Assembly (NCBI GenBank): GCA_008931825.1
Contig: QXVZ01006350.1
Coordinates: 1 to 50,115, forward strand
Origin: Phallusia fumigata
Lineage: Eukaryota; Chordata; Ascidiacea; Phlebobranchia; Ascidiidae
Direction: 5' to 3'
DNA: 50,115 nucleotides
Shown here piece after piece: positions 1 to 13,499 of this stretch. The notes beneath the pieces were generated by a model. The model did not search any database. It saw only the letters and a list, made by a program, of their open reading frames with translations, and had not been told where the DNA came from. The translations under genes and the position numbers were made by a program. Positions within the stretch are counted from its first letter, which is position 1. Each line of letters begins with the position of its first letter.

Positions 1-3000
1 GCTATCCTTAATGAGGGAGTCATGTGGAAATTCTTGCTAAGGGTTTAAATTGTGGAAAAATGCTACAGGGTGATATGAGGAGTATTTGACATAAAAATAA
101 CTACTTTTAAACTTGTCAAAAGCAGTTTAAATGCTATTTAGTCTTCGAGATTTTTGTTTCCATTTTTGAGGCTGACATGACACCAAGAGACTACTTGGAG
201 ACAGTTAAATCGCAATCTTTTGTGAACAAATTTCCTTTGTTGACGCTCTTGTAATTTTGACAACACGATCGCGTTTTGTCATGGACTATGTTTCATCACA
301 ATACTATAAGCTGGTTCCGCGCGAGAGCGGAAATGTCACGTGACCAGCTCTCCTATCTTAACACGCTCATTTCTGATTCGCTTCAGCAAATGTGGCATTT
401 TTGACTGCTTAAACGGATAAACAAAGCAACGTTGGTTTTGTTGTGATGTTGACTAGTAGACAACGTCTACAGTTAAGGGGTCTAAGGCTCTGTAAACACG
501 CTAGACTAACGGCGGTGTAGAGCGATATTCTTGTGGTTAACCGTAACGGTTGTACAATTTAAGGATTACAGTCACCCTATACGTTTCGTGTTTGGGCAGA
601 AATATGGTAAAATTTCCGTCTAACCGTTAAAAAAAATCAAAATAGCTTCATAAATTTCTGGGTGGGAAACCTGTTAGCGGATGTTCGTTGAANTAGACAA
701 CGTCTACAGTTAAGGGGTCTAAGGCTCTGTAAACACGCTAGACTAACGGCGGTGTAGAGCGATATTCTTGTGGTTAACCGTAACGGTTGTACAATTTAAG
801 GATTACAGTCACCCTATACGTTTCGTGTTTGGGCAGAAATATGGTAAAATTTCCGTCTAACCGTTAAAAAAAATCAAAATAGCTTCATAAATTTCTGGGT
901 GGGAAACCTGTTAGCGGATGTTCGTTGAATTCGGGTCCTACGGTAGCTTGGCATCGACATTGCTACGAAGATAAAAGCAGTGCAGACAAACAAGCCCAAA
1001 GTGTCTCCACTCACGTATTTTGTCATCTTTCGACGAGAATGGGCAATAAAATGCGATAAGGTTGAAAAGCTGGCCAAACACCACGCTCTGGCGCTTGTTT
1101 GCTAATAGAAAGCGCTTCCACGGTAGACAAACATGGAACCGGTAGTTGGTGTTTGCTCTGCAGTCATCTTCCACTAAACAAAGCAGCGTCTGCAAAAATG
1201 CCCTCTCACAAACTTGGCTTTTAAGAAAGGGAACCCGAGGTGTTGGTCAACTTGGTGGTTCATGCATGGCTGTAGGATATTTTGAAAACACCCCGTGATT
1301 GCCATCCGAATTTCTACGACCTTGACATTTGCTATATTTACAGTAGTGTGCATTGGTAAAGTACACAGTCGTATAATCGCGTGTTTCGTGTAAATTGGTG
1401 TTTTTATGTAGCGTTTTCGGGAGTCTTGACGACTACAGTTTCATTAAATGCCACAGCTTGCTGGGTGAACTCATTTGTCCCGGTCCAAAGTTCTATGCAA
1501 CAGTTGAAGTCTTAAACTCGTTTTTAGAGTATTTGTCCAATCTGTTCTGCGATCTTAAATTCAAAAGCCTTTGCAAATGCAACTGTCAGTGTCATGGCCC
1601 AGCTAAGTTAATTCGTGAAGCCAGCTAACTTTTTGGCCCAGCTAACCGTTGGCCCATTTTGGATGTTGACTATGTGTTCAACTTGCTAACGGACCAAACT
1701 TGCGTTTAAAATAGGGTCTTTGGTGCATTTTGGTAGGTATGGCATGTTCTTCAACCGTTCGCCCGTACGAAATATGTAATATCCCGGCTATAACATTTCT
1801 GCAATTGTGATGTTCGGGTTTTCCGTTGCAATGCCAGAGCAAAAGCAAGCAACTTCAAAAGTGCCCTCGTATATTAATCTCGTGTCTCATCTCAAACAAA
1901 AAGTCTCCATGAGCAAACACTATATCGAGTTAAAATGAGTTTTGCGGTGGCAGTTTAACTTCAAGACGAAGGTCAGGGCAGTGTTGGGCGCAAGAAAACC
2001 CTAACAAGACATAATACATCCACTGTATTGCTTCGACTTGGTTGTTAGAGAACGGTTCGGTCACCAGGGATAGAACATCATCAAAATAGGACAGAGCAGT
2101 ATGAAAGACAAAGACCGCTTCAGATGTTGATAAGTAACTTTAACTTATGGTTTTTAAGTCATTCACAGTATCTAAATATTTTTGTAAGACCCAAGGCTAA
2201 ATTACTTGCATACCAAATGTTGAAGGTACTTAATTATTGGAGCCAGCTAGTTTGAATCTTTCAAAATTAGATGATTTACTTCTAAATATTTAACCTTGGA
2301 TTATGGCTACAAAGAAAGGTGGAAGTATTTTGCAGGCTGTTTTTTATTGGCCATAGCAAAGTTTTGTCACATATGCAATATGGGCGAACAGCAAGCTAGT
2401 CTTAGATTAAAGTCAAATTGCCGGAAATAGAATATTTCTCTGGGTATTATTTGTTTTTTACAAACACCGACAATTTAGATAAAGCGAGGCAAAAATGTGC
2501 TCGAACAGCTGACGACATCGTCACAAAAGGTTTCCATGACCTACTATTTTATCAGCCAAGTCTTTGTAATACCTGTAATTACGCACTTTTATCCCCATGC
2601 TATTCTGTGTACGTGCTGGATGGATTAAACCTCCTTGTGATGTTCACAGAACCTGGGCGAGGTCACTGTTTAGTTGCATATTAGTCTACTCTAAAGCATA
2701 AAACGTTTGCATAGGGTACGTTAGGGGTGCTTAGGGTTTGAAATTAGATTGATGGAATGCAGGAGTGCTAGGTTCTGCGGTTTTCACAGACTAGCTGGCT
2801 TATGAGCTCTCTCTGTTTATCATAGTCGATTCTATTTTTAAGTTTTCCCGGAGAAGAGTAGATAAGGATATTGCCTGCAACAAAAGATGCAAAATGGGTA
2901 GAAGCCGTTCGTTGCTAAATTTTATACCCGAAATGCCATTTTTGTGGGCTTATTATTTTGTTTATTACTGCATTACGTAATGTCGTTAGACTAGCGCTAA

Positions 3001-6000
3001 AAACGGCTTGTATTTCACATAAGCGCATTGTTGCTAAAGTAAATTCGTGTAACGATATGCGGTAACAGTTATACTCGCTTCCAATAGCATGTGCTCCTAA
3101 AGACGAAACTCACGCTTGAAACAAGTAGAATATCATTTGAGCATGTATTTTTGAACAAAACTTGTCTGCAAATCTGCTTTGTGTCAGTTGTGCCTGAATG
3201 ATATATTGTGTTTTTATAAGCATGCAAGTCAGGTCTGTAATTGGCAGTTTAGTTGATATGTGGTACCGCCCAATCCCCTTAGACTCTCCAAAAACCGCCT
3301 AGAATAACACTACGGATACTAAGAGGGCCCGTGTGATTATAAGATATTGCTTCATCGGGGAGACAACAAACCATCGCTCAGTTGGAACAAAAACATTTTC
3401 TGTCCGTGGTTTAGTCGAATGCTGATGTACTGTATGCGTCCGCCGCTTTACTGAAACTTAATGTGTTCTGCGGTGGAATTAACGGAACAAGTTCTAGAAA
3501 GCAGGAAAAGGGGCACATTATTTGAATAAATTAGGCGAATGTATATTGTTTCTATGTTTTGCATGAACCCTTTTCGTTTCTTTGAAACTTGTTACCATAC
3601 CTGGTTCTATATTAGGCTATTTTGACAGCAAGCTGCATGAATTTCTTTGTTAGAAATTTGGTGAGGCGTTTTGCCTGGTGTTATGTATGTGTTAAGGTGT
3701 GTAGCTTGTCTTTTTTACCCCCCCCCATCCATCCAATGCAGAAATATAGTGAATTTTAGTAAAAACCTGTCAACCTTCTTAACTCAAGCGTTCTGGGTTT
3801 ACCCCGCCTACCAAGTTTACACAGTGAATCGGTGATGTGTGTTCGCATTTACTTGCACTTCCATTGAACTCAATCCTTTTTGCGATGACTTTCTGTGATA
3901 AAACCAGGTATAATAGCGTAAGGGTTTTATTGCGGCGCATTTGAGGTCTGGAGACCGATAGGATCAAGGAAGCGGTGAAGACACATAAATTTGCATTTGA
4001 CTACAATTCGCAGTGACAACGCAGACAGAGGACGAATACAATTTTGCAGCAAAAACGTTTTTATTTCTTTTTAATGTGCAGCGAGTGTACGTGGACAGTT
4101 TGTCAGTATTTGCATATATGACTCATAGCACTTGTGTTAAATCCTTTAGTGGTTTATGGATTGTCTTATTTTGGGTATCTGACGACACGGACGTATGCGC
4201 TGCGTAACTGCGGTCTCGGTTCCGCCTTCGCGAAAAGGCAATTCGATTTCTTCTTATAATTGCCGCAATGTTGACTTTATAACGCCAACCGGAACACATG
4301 GTGGGTTCCAAAGGTTTTTTTCTATTTTAAATTCAATATGTTGTAAGATATAATCCTTTGCTTTTGATGTTCAAAAACTATTGAATGCAGATTGTAACTT
4401 TAGGTCTCTATTTAGCGAAACGTTGTTCAAATCAAACATTAAGATAAGCAGGATCAGCAGTGCTTTGTTCTCATTCAAATGTGAAGGAAAATGGTTAAGC
4501 CTTGTCACGTTAACCGACTTTGCCTGTCTATTCATGCAGTGTTTGTTGCGCAAACTTACTGGCTGTAGTGTGAACTTTGACTTGTTGGTCTTGGCTTCTT
4601 ATCCAGTGGCGTAATGGAGTTGTACTCGGTGTTCTCAGCATGTAGGCAGTGAAAGAGTTGGCTTTAAAGGAGCTAAAGATAGCTTTAATCAAAACCAAGG
4701 CGAATGACCCCGCTGCAAACAAAGCCCTTTCAATTATTAGCTGGAGGTGGTGGTGTGAGGACCTAGATGGTGTTTTGACGGACTTGGAGTTCATAAAGGT
4801 TGATATTACAGAAATGTTTGTTTGACAAGAAAAACCTGAAATGAACACAGTTTCTTGACAAAGATAAACAAGAAATAAGAAATTAGTCTTGTTAAACATT
4901 GTGGCTGCGCGGACAATGCCAAGACATTGACAATTTAGTCTGAAACCCATGTATAAAATTTAAGCTTATTTGTCGTGAAGTATTGCCAAAATATCTTTCG
5001 AAGCTTTGCTGTGCATTTGCCGAAACAACATTGCGTTATTCAGGGAAATGCCAGAAGCAATGCATAGTGGCGCATTTGTGGTTAATCACCAACGCGCGTG
5101 CACAGTTTGATTGCCCGTCGAGTGGTCACACAGGTGACATGCAAGTGGTATTTGTTGTTTTACTCGTCATTTACGCACTGTGAAGCGAGTTATTGACAAA
5201 ACATAGTTGTGGCGTAAAATCCTGGGAGAATTGCACGGTTAATGCTGTGGTCTGTAGGTTTATAGCAGAATTTGTCTCCTAAACCTGATTTTTAAGCTAG
5301 CCATAGGCAGTCCAACTTGTTTTACGTCGATGAATCGGGCAACTCGTGCATTTGGTTATTCATGACCATCTTGTAGCTTTTTTAGTGGGTATCTTGTATG
5401 TCAGCAGCCAAAATGCCTCAAAACCCACCCATCCAATTGGCAAGGCCAGGAACTGGTTGAACGTTAAACAGATTTAAGCATATATGTTTATACGGTTGCT
5501 GATAGCAATTGGCCTTGAGGTCCGTAAATAGTACATTTTTTCCCGAAAGGCCAGTTATGCGGAAGTGTGGTCAGATGATTAAACACTTTGGATTTCTACA
5601 TCGCGATAGCAGGTTTAGAGATAAACAAAGCCACATTCCCTCTGTAAATATTATCGCTCACAACAAGGACGATGATTTCCACATTTTTTCTGTAAAATGT
5701 TTACACTGCATCTCTGTATCTGCTACCATACAGTCTTATCTATAGATTTTGTTTCAAAACTTAAAAATTTGTTCTGTTGCTACCAAACTAAGAAAATGCG
5801 GCAGAGTATTTGGCCCGAATCTGGATACTTCGCTAATATTTTACCGCAATGGTTTCGGTAACATTAGGAACATTTATGTCTTAAACAGAGGTTGATATTG
5901 CTTTTGATGTCAATTTTTCCTTTGACCAATTTTGCATTATCTGGTATCGCTGTCCGCTTCCAACGTACATAAATTTTTATTATCACCCAAGTGTTTAAAA

Positions 6001-6131
6001 AAAACTACTTTAGGAATAAACACTTATTGTCCCGATACAACTTGCGTATTAGGGCCACTGCGTTTGACGTCTGTAATCGTTTGACAATCACTATTTAAGC
6101 ACATTACCATCTAGCTTTGTAACAATTTGGT
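1..6131. other. Gene-free stretch, nothing recognised
   Basis: About 6 kb of AT-rich sequence. Open frames here are short, lack family motifs and are not flanked by convincing splice sites. The longest (4528-4950, minus) shows no recognisable domain. The only structure I see is the duplicated block at 457-929. It is probably intergenic or intronic sequence of a gene outside the window. Confidence 0.5.
457..929. repeat. 236-bp block duplicated across a single N
   Basis: Positions 457-692 and 694-929 are the same 236 bases in direct orientation, separated only by one N at 693. The copy ends exactly at the N, which points to two overlapping contigs joined without merging rather than a biological tandem duplication. 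Confidence 0.93.
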
Positions 6132-6354
6132 ACAATTTATTAGACCTTATGACGGTTGACTGCACAAAACTCGTTTCTAAACGCACTCCAAGCGTGCAAA
6201 GCCTTGCACGTAACAAGCGCTTTGGGTGAACTCCTCTCAACCNACAATTTATTAGACCTTATGACGGTTGACTGCACAAAACTCGTTTCTAAACGCACTC
6301 CAAGCGTGCAAAGCCTTGCACGTAACAAGCGCTTTGGGTGAACTCCTCTCAACC
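6132..6354. repeat. 111-bp block duplicated across a single N
   Basis: Positions 6132-6242 and 6244-6354 match over 111 bases with the N at 6243 between them. Same pattern as the other N joins; likely an assembly artefact. Confidence 0.93.
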
Positions 6355-6812
6355 AAGTGTTATTCTTTAAAAATTCTTTCAAGTGCAAATAGGTGGTTAC
6401 ACGACATTATGCACCAACAACCACCGTAAAAGCGGCGTCACAACACGCGTACAACATCCGCTGCTCACGTGATTCGTATTCGTTTTTACCTTTAACCTTT
6501 TGTCATTCGAGCATCAATCCCACTAGGCAGAACGTAGCAAGGTATGCGACATGTACCCTGCGTGGGTTGCCCTTTTTTGTCGGAAAAACTGCTTATTTAG
6601 GCCCTTGTCCCAGTCCCCGAAGCGCGTATAAGCCCGGTCGGGATTTCGGGTCTGACCTGCAGACAATGGACCGGTTTTCGGATTAAATGCGGTCGTTTTT
6701 TTGAGCACAAAGTCGCCGCGTGATCGCTTACGGAGTTTTCGGATATAGTTGCAGATTGGTTGGGATTTACGTTGGTTTAAAGACTTCGTTTAGTATACGA
6801 TGTCGTTTTTTG
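6355..6812. other. Stretch without a gene
   Basis: About 460 bases, somewhat GC-richer around 6530-6690. Short open frames occur on both strands, but none has a recognisable motif. Nothing supportable. Confidence 0.4.
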
Positions 6813-7049
6813 ATGGTACTTTTTGTACAAAGTGGCTGGCATAAGATGATATATGCAGATTACCATGTCGCTTTTTTGTGTAACTAAACGTTTGGTAACT
6901 TACTTTTCTAAGGCTCTGTTGTTTGTTGTANATGGTACTTTTTGTACAAAGTGGCTGGCATAAGATGATATATGCAGATTACCATGTCGTTTTTTTCTGT
7001 AACTAAACGTTTGGTAACTTACTTTTCTAAGGCGTTGTTGTTTGTTGTA
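6813..7049. repeat. 118-bp block duplicated across a single N, with mismatches
   Basis: Positions 6813-6930 and 6932-7049 match over 118 bases around the N at 6931. They differ at a few sites (for example near 6871/6990 and 6914/7033). The mismatches suggest two haplotypes rather than a copied contig end. Confidence 0.92.
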
Positions 7050-7481
7050 ATTTATTTGTGGTAGTTATCACATGTCTCGGTTTTAAGAAAAACCACCTCA
7101 GATTTTTGAGATTTATTAGCCGACAGTTTCGTGAGAAGGGCGTTTCAATTGTGCAGAAAATGATGAATTGCTGTGTAAATTAACTGGCGCTGACACTAAT
7201 AACCTGCTGTCCTTCAAAGTGTAAAAACAGCTTTAAACGGAGCAAAATGATTCCGAGTATGTTTGGCGCCAGAAAAGGGTTGTAACAAGGACATGGGCAC
7301 AAACAGAAATTTTTGACCTGGAAGTTTGCCGTACGTGCATATCATTGCCACACAAAAAAACGATGGGGTGCCAGTATTCTGCCGCCAAATAACCCGATTG
7401 TTAATAATTCTCCACGGATACTTTAGTTTTGGAAAATTAAAAAACATGTTTGGACAAATATAAGCGCCAGTCGCTTTCGAC

Positions 7482-7690
7482 CAGTGATTCCCAAACCATG
7501 ATGAGCGTACTACTTGCCGTACGCGAAGGTCTTATGAGTGGTACGCAAGCGACTTTTTTATTTGGTTTTTCGTGTAATGAATTGCGAAATTTGTTTATTG
7601 TGGCATCATGGCTTTGCATTTCTTAGTACAACAATCTGCAAATGTCAGGCAGTCAGTTGGTAAAGAATACACACAGTTTGGGAACCACTG
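7482..7690. mobile_element. Non-autonomous hAT-type MITE (209 bp)
   Basis: The element starts with cagtgattcccaaac (7482-7496) and ends with gtttgggaaccactg (7676-7690). These are inverted copies with one mismatch and match the CAGTGGTTCCCAAAC-type ends known from hAT transposons. It is flanked by ctttcgac (7474-7481) and ctatagac (7691-7698), 8-bp sequences identical at 6 of 8 positions. Both fit the nTnnnnAn pattern of hAT target-site duplications, and the right copy is close to the Buster-type nTCTAGAn. No transposase is encoded. The imperfect duplication suggests an old insertion. Confidence 0.75.
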
Positions 7691-7915
7691 CTATAGACCA
7701 AGTCAACGTTAAAATATGTAGAGTGATGATGGGGAATTCTGCCGCTTGTTTTGTGTTTTGCCAAGTCGTTGACCAAAACAGTATTTTTGGGGGGGTAGAG
7801 CGCCAATGTGAGACAATTCTTATCTTCTTGCGGTTTACAACAAGATAGTACAAATGTTAAAGGTGATTTCTCCATAAAAACGTGTCAGAAACGTCACCTG
7901 TATGTTCTGAATGGG

Positions 7916-10200
7916 TGCTTATCTGGATTGCTATATTGTATCGCTTTCCCTGCTCTATTTTGGCTGTTAACAATAAAACCACCTTTAGCGTACTCGCATT
8001 TCCACTTCAGCAGTTGGCAAACAAATACCAAATTGCGATATACCGCCACGATTTTTGTGAGATCCGCCCAACGTTTTGTTCTCGTGACGTATGTAACTAT
8101 TGCTCGGAGAATTCCGATCCATGTAAAAACCCAACATTCCAGACAAATCATTTCACGCACGAGGAAGTGCAGCTTTACCCCGTTAATTGGTGAGTAATTG
8201 GGGTCTTTCCTGATATGTAGGGTTTCACCATTCAATCGATCAAAAATTTTTATGCAAACCGCTGGTAACGAATTGAGGGATGACCTTACTAACGGGATTT
8301 AGGGACCAACAGGTCAGAATAACTTGATAACGAAGTGATTTAAGTTTTATGGCGTGTAAAACACTATGATGTGTTATCAACGAAAACGTGTTTTTATTAC
8401 GTTATTCAGCAAAAATCGTCATTTACTCCTGGTTAAGGCAATGGTTCCCACCCTTTCATGTATCATACCCCAACTTGAACATGGCTTTTCCTCCCCTTGA
8501 TATGAAATCAAACAGGGAATAAAATGGTTTAACGTGCACGATAATATGTACACACGAAAAAGGAGAAACAGGCGTTCCCGGCAATGTTTAATACCAAGCG
8601 TTTTGGAAGTATTTAAACTGTAGTTTAAAATGAAGAAAACATGTTTTTGTGGTTTGAAAAATAAACACCCGTGTAAACGGACGAATGCGTCATCTCATAA
8701 AACTTTACAAGCGTTACCTCAATAAGGAAATGCTACGCCGCCATTTACTTTTTTACGAATCTCTAGTTACCTAGGAGACCCTTTGTGCTAAAAGTCAGTT
8801 GTTTCGCTTTTATTGGGCGAAGACAACCGTCGCCAGTCAACTTGTTACGACCGTTTTAAGCTTTGGAGTTCAGATCTGTGTGGTCGCTTAGAATCTCAAT
8901 TTGCCAAATGTTGATTCTTTTTACATGCAAATATTGAAATCCGCCTAGAATGTTATAAATGTACAAACATGGCGGTCTTTTAACAGCTCTAGTCAACAGA
9001 TTCTCTGGAAACAAAATGTTTACGATTTCCACTCGTTGCTAGTGGTTAAGTACCTTTNTGCTTATCTGGATTGCTATATTGTATCGCTTTCCCTGCTCTA
9101 TTTTGGCTGTTAACAATAAAACCACCTTTAGCGTACTCGCATTTCCACTTCAGCAGTTGGCAAACAAATACCAAATTGCGATATACCGCCACGATTTTTG
9201 TGAGATCCGCCCAACGTTTTGTTCTCGTGACGTATGTAACTATTGCTCGGAGAATTCCGATCCATGTAAAAACCCAACATTCCAGACAAATCATTTCACG
9301 CACGAGGAAGTGCAGCTTTACCCCGTTAATTGGTGAGTAATTGGGGTCTTTCCTGATATGTAGGGTTTCACCATTCAATCGATCAAAAATTTTTATGCAA
9401 ACCGCTGGTAACGAATTGAGGGATGACCTTACTAACGGGATTTAGGGACCAACAGGTCAGAATAACTTGATAACGAAGTGATTTAAGTTTTATGGCGTGT
9501 AAAACACTATGATGTGTTATCAACGAAAACGTGTTTTTATTACGTTATTCAGCAAAAATCGTCATTTACTCCTGGTTAAGGCAATGGTTCCCACCCTTTC
9601 ATGTATCATACCCCAACTTGAACATGGCTTTTCCTCCCCTTGATATGAAATCAAACAGGGAATAAAATGGTTTAACGTGCACGATAATATGTACACACGA
9701 AAAAGGAGAAACAGGCGTTCCCGGCAATGTTTAATACCAAGCGTTTTGGAAGTATTTAAACTGTAGTTTAAAATGAAGAAAACATGTTTTTGTGGTTTGA
9801 AAAATAAACACCCGTGTAAACGGACGAATGCGTCATCTCATAAAACTTTACAAGCGTTACCTCAATAAGGAAATGCTACGCCGCCATTTACTTTTTTACG
9901 AATCTCTAGTTACCTAGGAGACCCTTTGTGCTAAAAGTCAGTTGTTTCGCTTTTATTGGGCGAAGACAACCGTCGCCAGTCAACTTGTTACGACCGTTTT
10001 AAGCTTTGGAGTTCAGATCTGTGTGGTCGCTTAGAATCTCAATTTGCCAAATGTTGATTCTTTTTACATGCAAATATTGAAATCCGCCTAGAATGTTATA
10101 AATGTACAAACATGGCGGTCTTTTAACAGCTCTAGTCAACAGATTCTCTGGAAACAAAATGTTTACGATTTCCACTCGTTGCTAGTGGTTAAGTACCTTT
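7916..10200. repeat. 1,142-bp block duplicated across a single N
   Basis: Positions 7916-9057 and 9059-10200 are the same 1,142-bp sequence in direct orientation, with the N at 9058 between them; I see no differences. Open frames in it appear twice for this reason. Each copy contains a hAT-end-like string (aatggttcccaccc, near 8444 and 9587), but I find no matching second end, so no element is called. No gene is recognised. Confidence 0.93.
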
Positions 10201-12989
10201 AAACAATTTCCTTGCCTATGCTATCTCAAACGGTGTTAACGCTTGTAAACTTAGGCAGTCGTTCAGCGTTTGCATACAATGTTGGTTGCCATCTCAATAC
10301 TCCAAAGTTGAATGTCGCATTGCCTCCTAATTAGACGGTAGTGATGTAACGTTATTTACGTCATTAATTTTTAATCGTACATGCATGTGCGATTGGCGTG
10401 GACTGGATTACCCTCAGATTTTTCGTCCATTATTTAACAGTGTAACATGTTACAAGGCTATTCGCACATTTGCTACCTGGCAGTTATGTGATAAATTGTG
10501 CGATATGGTGAGGGTAACAGGTTTTTGCCGCAGACTTGTCCTATGAAGTTGATACCCGGCATTGAATCAGTATGTGTGCTTTGTATCGAAGCATTTTAAA
10601 TTTTTGGCTGTCAGGTTTGACCAAGATAAGACTATAATTAGAAGCACCAAAGTAAAGGCTTTTTGTTTTTGCAATCAATATTCATTAGCGTCACTGACGG
10701 CCCTAATGTCATGGCTTTAAATACTTTAATCTGATTCGTTTTGGGCTCCGTTTCCATACTGAATTTTAAAACCAAATAATTTACCGTGATCGCCAGTTCA
10801 TGAAAGCACATGTTATCGTATGTGGCCTGTACCTCGAACTCTTTGCTATCTTCCCACTTCAGTTACAAACCGCAATATCAGACATATATAGTACGCGAAC
10901 ACACGTGTTGGCCACAGTGTTCCGTGTAGTGTATTTGATTTGGCAGAAATAGCCTTTCTGGGCACTTTCGTGTCGGAATTGAGTCACGGGCGATAATCCT
11001 GCACTGCGACCTTCTCCAAGATGGAACCTGGTTGTTGATGTTGTCTGCTGCGCATTACACCTAAACCGGAGGTGATATAGCAGTTCTGCGCCGGTTCCAC
11101 ACGTCATGAGGCGTGACGTTGCAAATCTCGTGCAAAGCAAACGTAGAGTATGATTTTGTAGAGAGTATTGGTCGTTCCATCATTATATTGACAGAATGAG
11201 GTTTTGTTCGATTTTAAATCATTACGGTGTCACGGGGCACAAAACTTACGTTAGGGCAAGTGTTGCTTTCAACTGAGGAAAGTCCCCAAGAAGCTTTAAA
11301 TAATAGAAGAGCGTCATAGGTCTTGGAATGACAGGTATTTTAATTGCCTTAGATTTCGAACCGAAAAGCCACATAATTAAATCGGCAACGTTTCCAGGTC
11401 GGACTCGTCAAAAGTTTATTGCTGCCAGGCTGAATCAGTGGTCAAGATTTAGGTTTCGGGATATTTGTGTCCCGCGTTCAGACTATTAGGCTGGCTAATT
11501 GCAGACATACCATGTAGCTTGTATTCAAAAGCTATGAAATAGTTTATTACCAATCAGGTTACCTTGTTTTTGTATGTTCCAAAAGGCTTTAAAATAACAT
11601 TTAAAGTTTCTTTATTTTTTCAGGTTATTTCTAGCCATTTTAGAACTTATGTAGGTCATTTGCTATCACTGTGTTCAATGAAAGCTGTAGTAGATTTTGC
11701 TTTTTTTGAGGTAAGTTTTTATTTCAAAAAAATACTTAATATTTGCTTTAACGTCTTCAGTTCTCTTCTTAAAGTATGTTTGTCGTACATTTTCCAAAGG
11801 TCTTATGTGACCGGCACAAACACGGATATAAAATTTCCATATTGCCTTGGGCTATATCACCAGAAAAATTCCGGCATTTAATAATGCCATCACGAAAACG
11901 TGGTTATGCAGAAGTGTTGCATTTCCTCTAAAAGTATGTCGGTCTGGTCGAAACATCTGTAGAATTGGTAAAATCGAAATGCTTTTGTCACCACGCAAGA
12001 TAACACTGATGCAAAAGAGATTTCCATTTGTCAATCGCGGGCAGGCAAAATCATTCGATGTAGATTTTTGCAACATTCGCCCTTTCTAGTTGCAGGCTTC
12101 CAGTTGCAAACACATAATTGGTTTGAAAATCGTTTGATTTTAGACTTTTCGCCATTACTTAGGAGGTAAATTTGATAATATCAGAACGCCAAATGTTTTG
12201 GTCTTGGCAAAAGTTATGACGTCACCATGTTAAACGCGATATCGTAGGTAAACGTAAATTCGTCCGAAACACTGCTAAAACTAAATGTTTAGGTTTGAAA
12301 ACAAGTTTCCAAGAAACAAGAATAGTCGATTTAAAACAACAGAATACAGATATTTCGTCTAATTCAAATAGAAGTAAGGAACTGATAATGTCGTGATTAG
12401 GCGAAATATACACGTAAGTATGTTTTTAATCAACTAATCTTGTTTTTACTCCGAGAAAATACCAATCGTCGTCGTCTGTTAGAGGCCCAGATATAATCAC
12501 ACACAGTTTAAATGTGAAGTAACGTGTTTTGAAAGCCTACATTAATACAGCGCATTTTTGCAAAGTCGACGATTTGCAGCTTTCGAAATTCTATCCCACC
12601 GCTGTATAGCATGTCAGCATTTCCTCCTCATAAAAGAGACCTGTCATCTGCCCCAGTACGATTTACGTCACACAAAACCTGCCGGGGCAACCCATAATAT
12701 TTGAACAGGTTATAGTCAAGGACTTTTCCTGTGACGGTATGCAACCAGAGACCAGGACGCTATGGGTATTCCTTCGTTTTGACATGTTTTGGAGATTTTT
12801 TGAAGATTTATGTGCCTTTTTTGTTGACTCGGCGCCTCTATGCGCAAAACAGTGGCGTTTTGCGTCTTGGGTGTCGGCAATGACTTTGCAAGTTGAGAGC
12901 ATTTCTTAAAATGAGTATTTGCTTTGCCTAATTGGCCATCCTCAAAACGTCTTGCAAGCGCCCACAGGCGTTTATTAAAGGCTGATTGA
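10201..12989. other. Gene-free stretch, nothing recognised
   Basis: About 2.8 kb of AT-rich sequence. Open frames at 10859-11140 (minus), 11564-11881 (plus) and 11847-12089 (plus) are low in complexity or phenylalanine-rich and carry no family motif or good splice context. I see no repeat ends or RNA genes. Confidence 0.4.
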
Positions 12990-13211
12990 TTTAAGTGCAC
13001 CTTGACATTTGACATCTAAGTTCCAGGAATTGCAATGCTAAGATATGCGCAGTAAACACTTGAAAAACCAACGTGTTTTTCCATAGAAGTATTTTCTTAG
13101 NTTTAAGTGCACCTTGACATTTGACATCTAAGTTCCAGGAATTGCAATACTAAGATATGCCAGTAAACACTTGAAAAACCAACGTATTTTTCCATGGAAG
13201 TGTTTACTTAG
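12990..13211. repeat. About 110-bp block duplicated across a single N, with mismatches
   Basis: Positions 12990-13100 and 13102-13211 match around the N at 13101, with several substitutions and one 1-base indel (gcgcag versus gccag). The differences fit two haplotypes left side by side. Confidence 0.9.
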
Positions 13212-13398
13212 TATTATTTTGCCTAAACCTATGGGATATGTAATCGGTGAGCGTGAAAGTTACATCGTGTTGTGGTTGAACTAGGGTATGACTCTTCAGA
13301 TTGTTCGTCCAGTGTCTGTTCTGTGTATTTTCTTACAGGTTTGATTCGCCTTTAAGGTTAATATCCGGCTCGAAAGGATTGCTCTATTGGTACTGGTA

Positions 13399-13499
13399 TT
13401 TTTTAACGGGGTTCGAACCCAGAACGAGAGTCCCGATTAGGTTTTTCATGTGTGTAAACGGGTCGAGCGCCTCAGCTCATTCGACCAAGTGCTCGCTCC
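13399..13499 (-). mobile_element. tRNA-derived SINE fragment
   Basis: Read on the minus strand, an A-box-like segment (ggtcgaatgagctgaggcgc, about 13485 down to 13466) resembles the D-arm region of Leu/Ser-type tRNAs. About 50 bases later follows a perfect B-box/T-arm (gggttcgaacccc, about 13420-13408). The flanks do not pair as an acceptor stem, so it is not a functional tRNA. A tRNA-derived SINE head is the best reading. The tail and the element limits are not defined. Confidence 0.55.

Noticed and set aside
4528..4950. 140-codon open frame on the minus strand
   Set aside because: No recognisable domain, mixed composition and no splice or promoter context; length alone is not convincing here.
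7894..8235. Overlapping open frames on both strands, seen again near 9046-9378
   Set aside because: The second occurrence comes from the duplicated block around the N at 9058; no motif in any frame.
8440..8470. hAT-end-like string (aatggttcccaccc), and another near 40418-40430 (gttgggaaccgctg)
   Set aside because: Only one end could be found at each place and no 8-bp duplication, so no element is called.
7916..10200. Apparent 1.1-kb tandem gene duplication
   Set aside because: The copies meet exactly at a lone N, as at seven other places; an assembly join is the simpler explanation.
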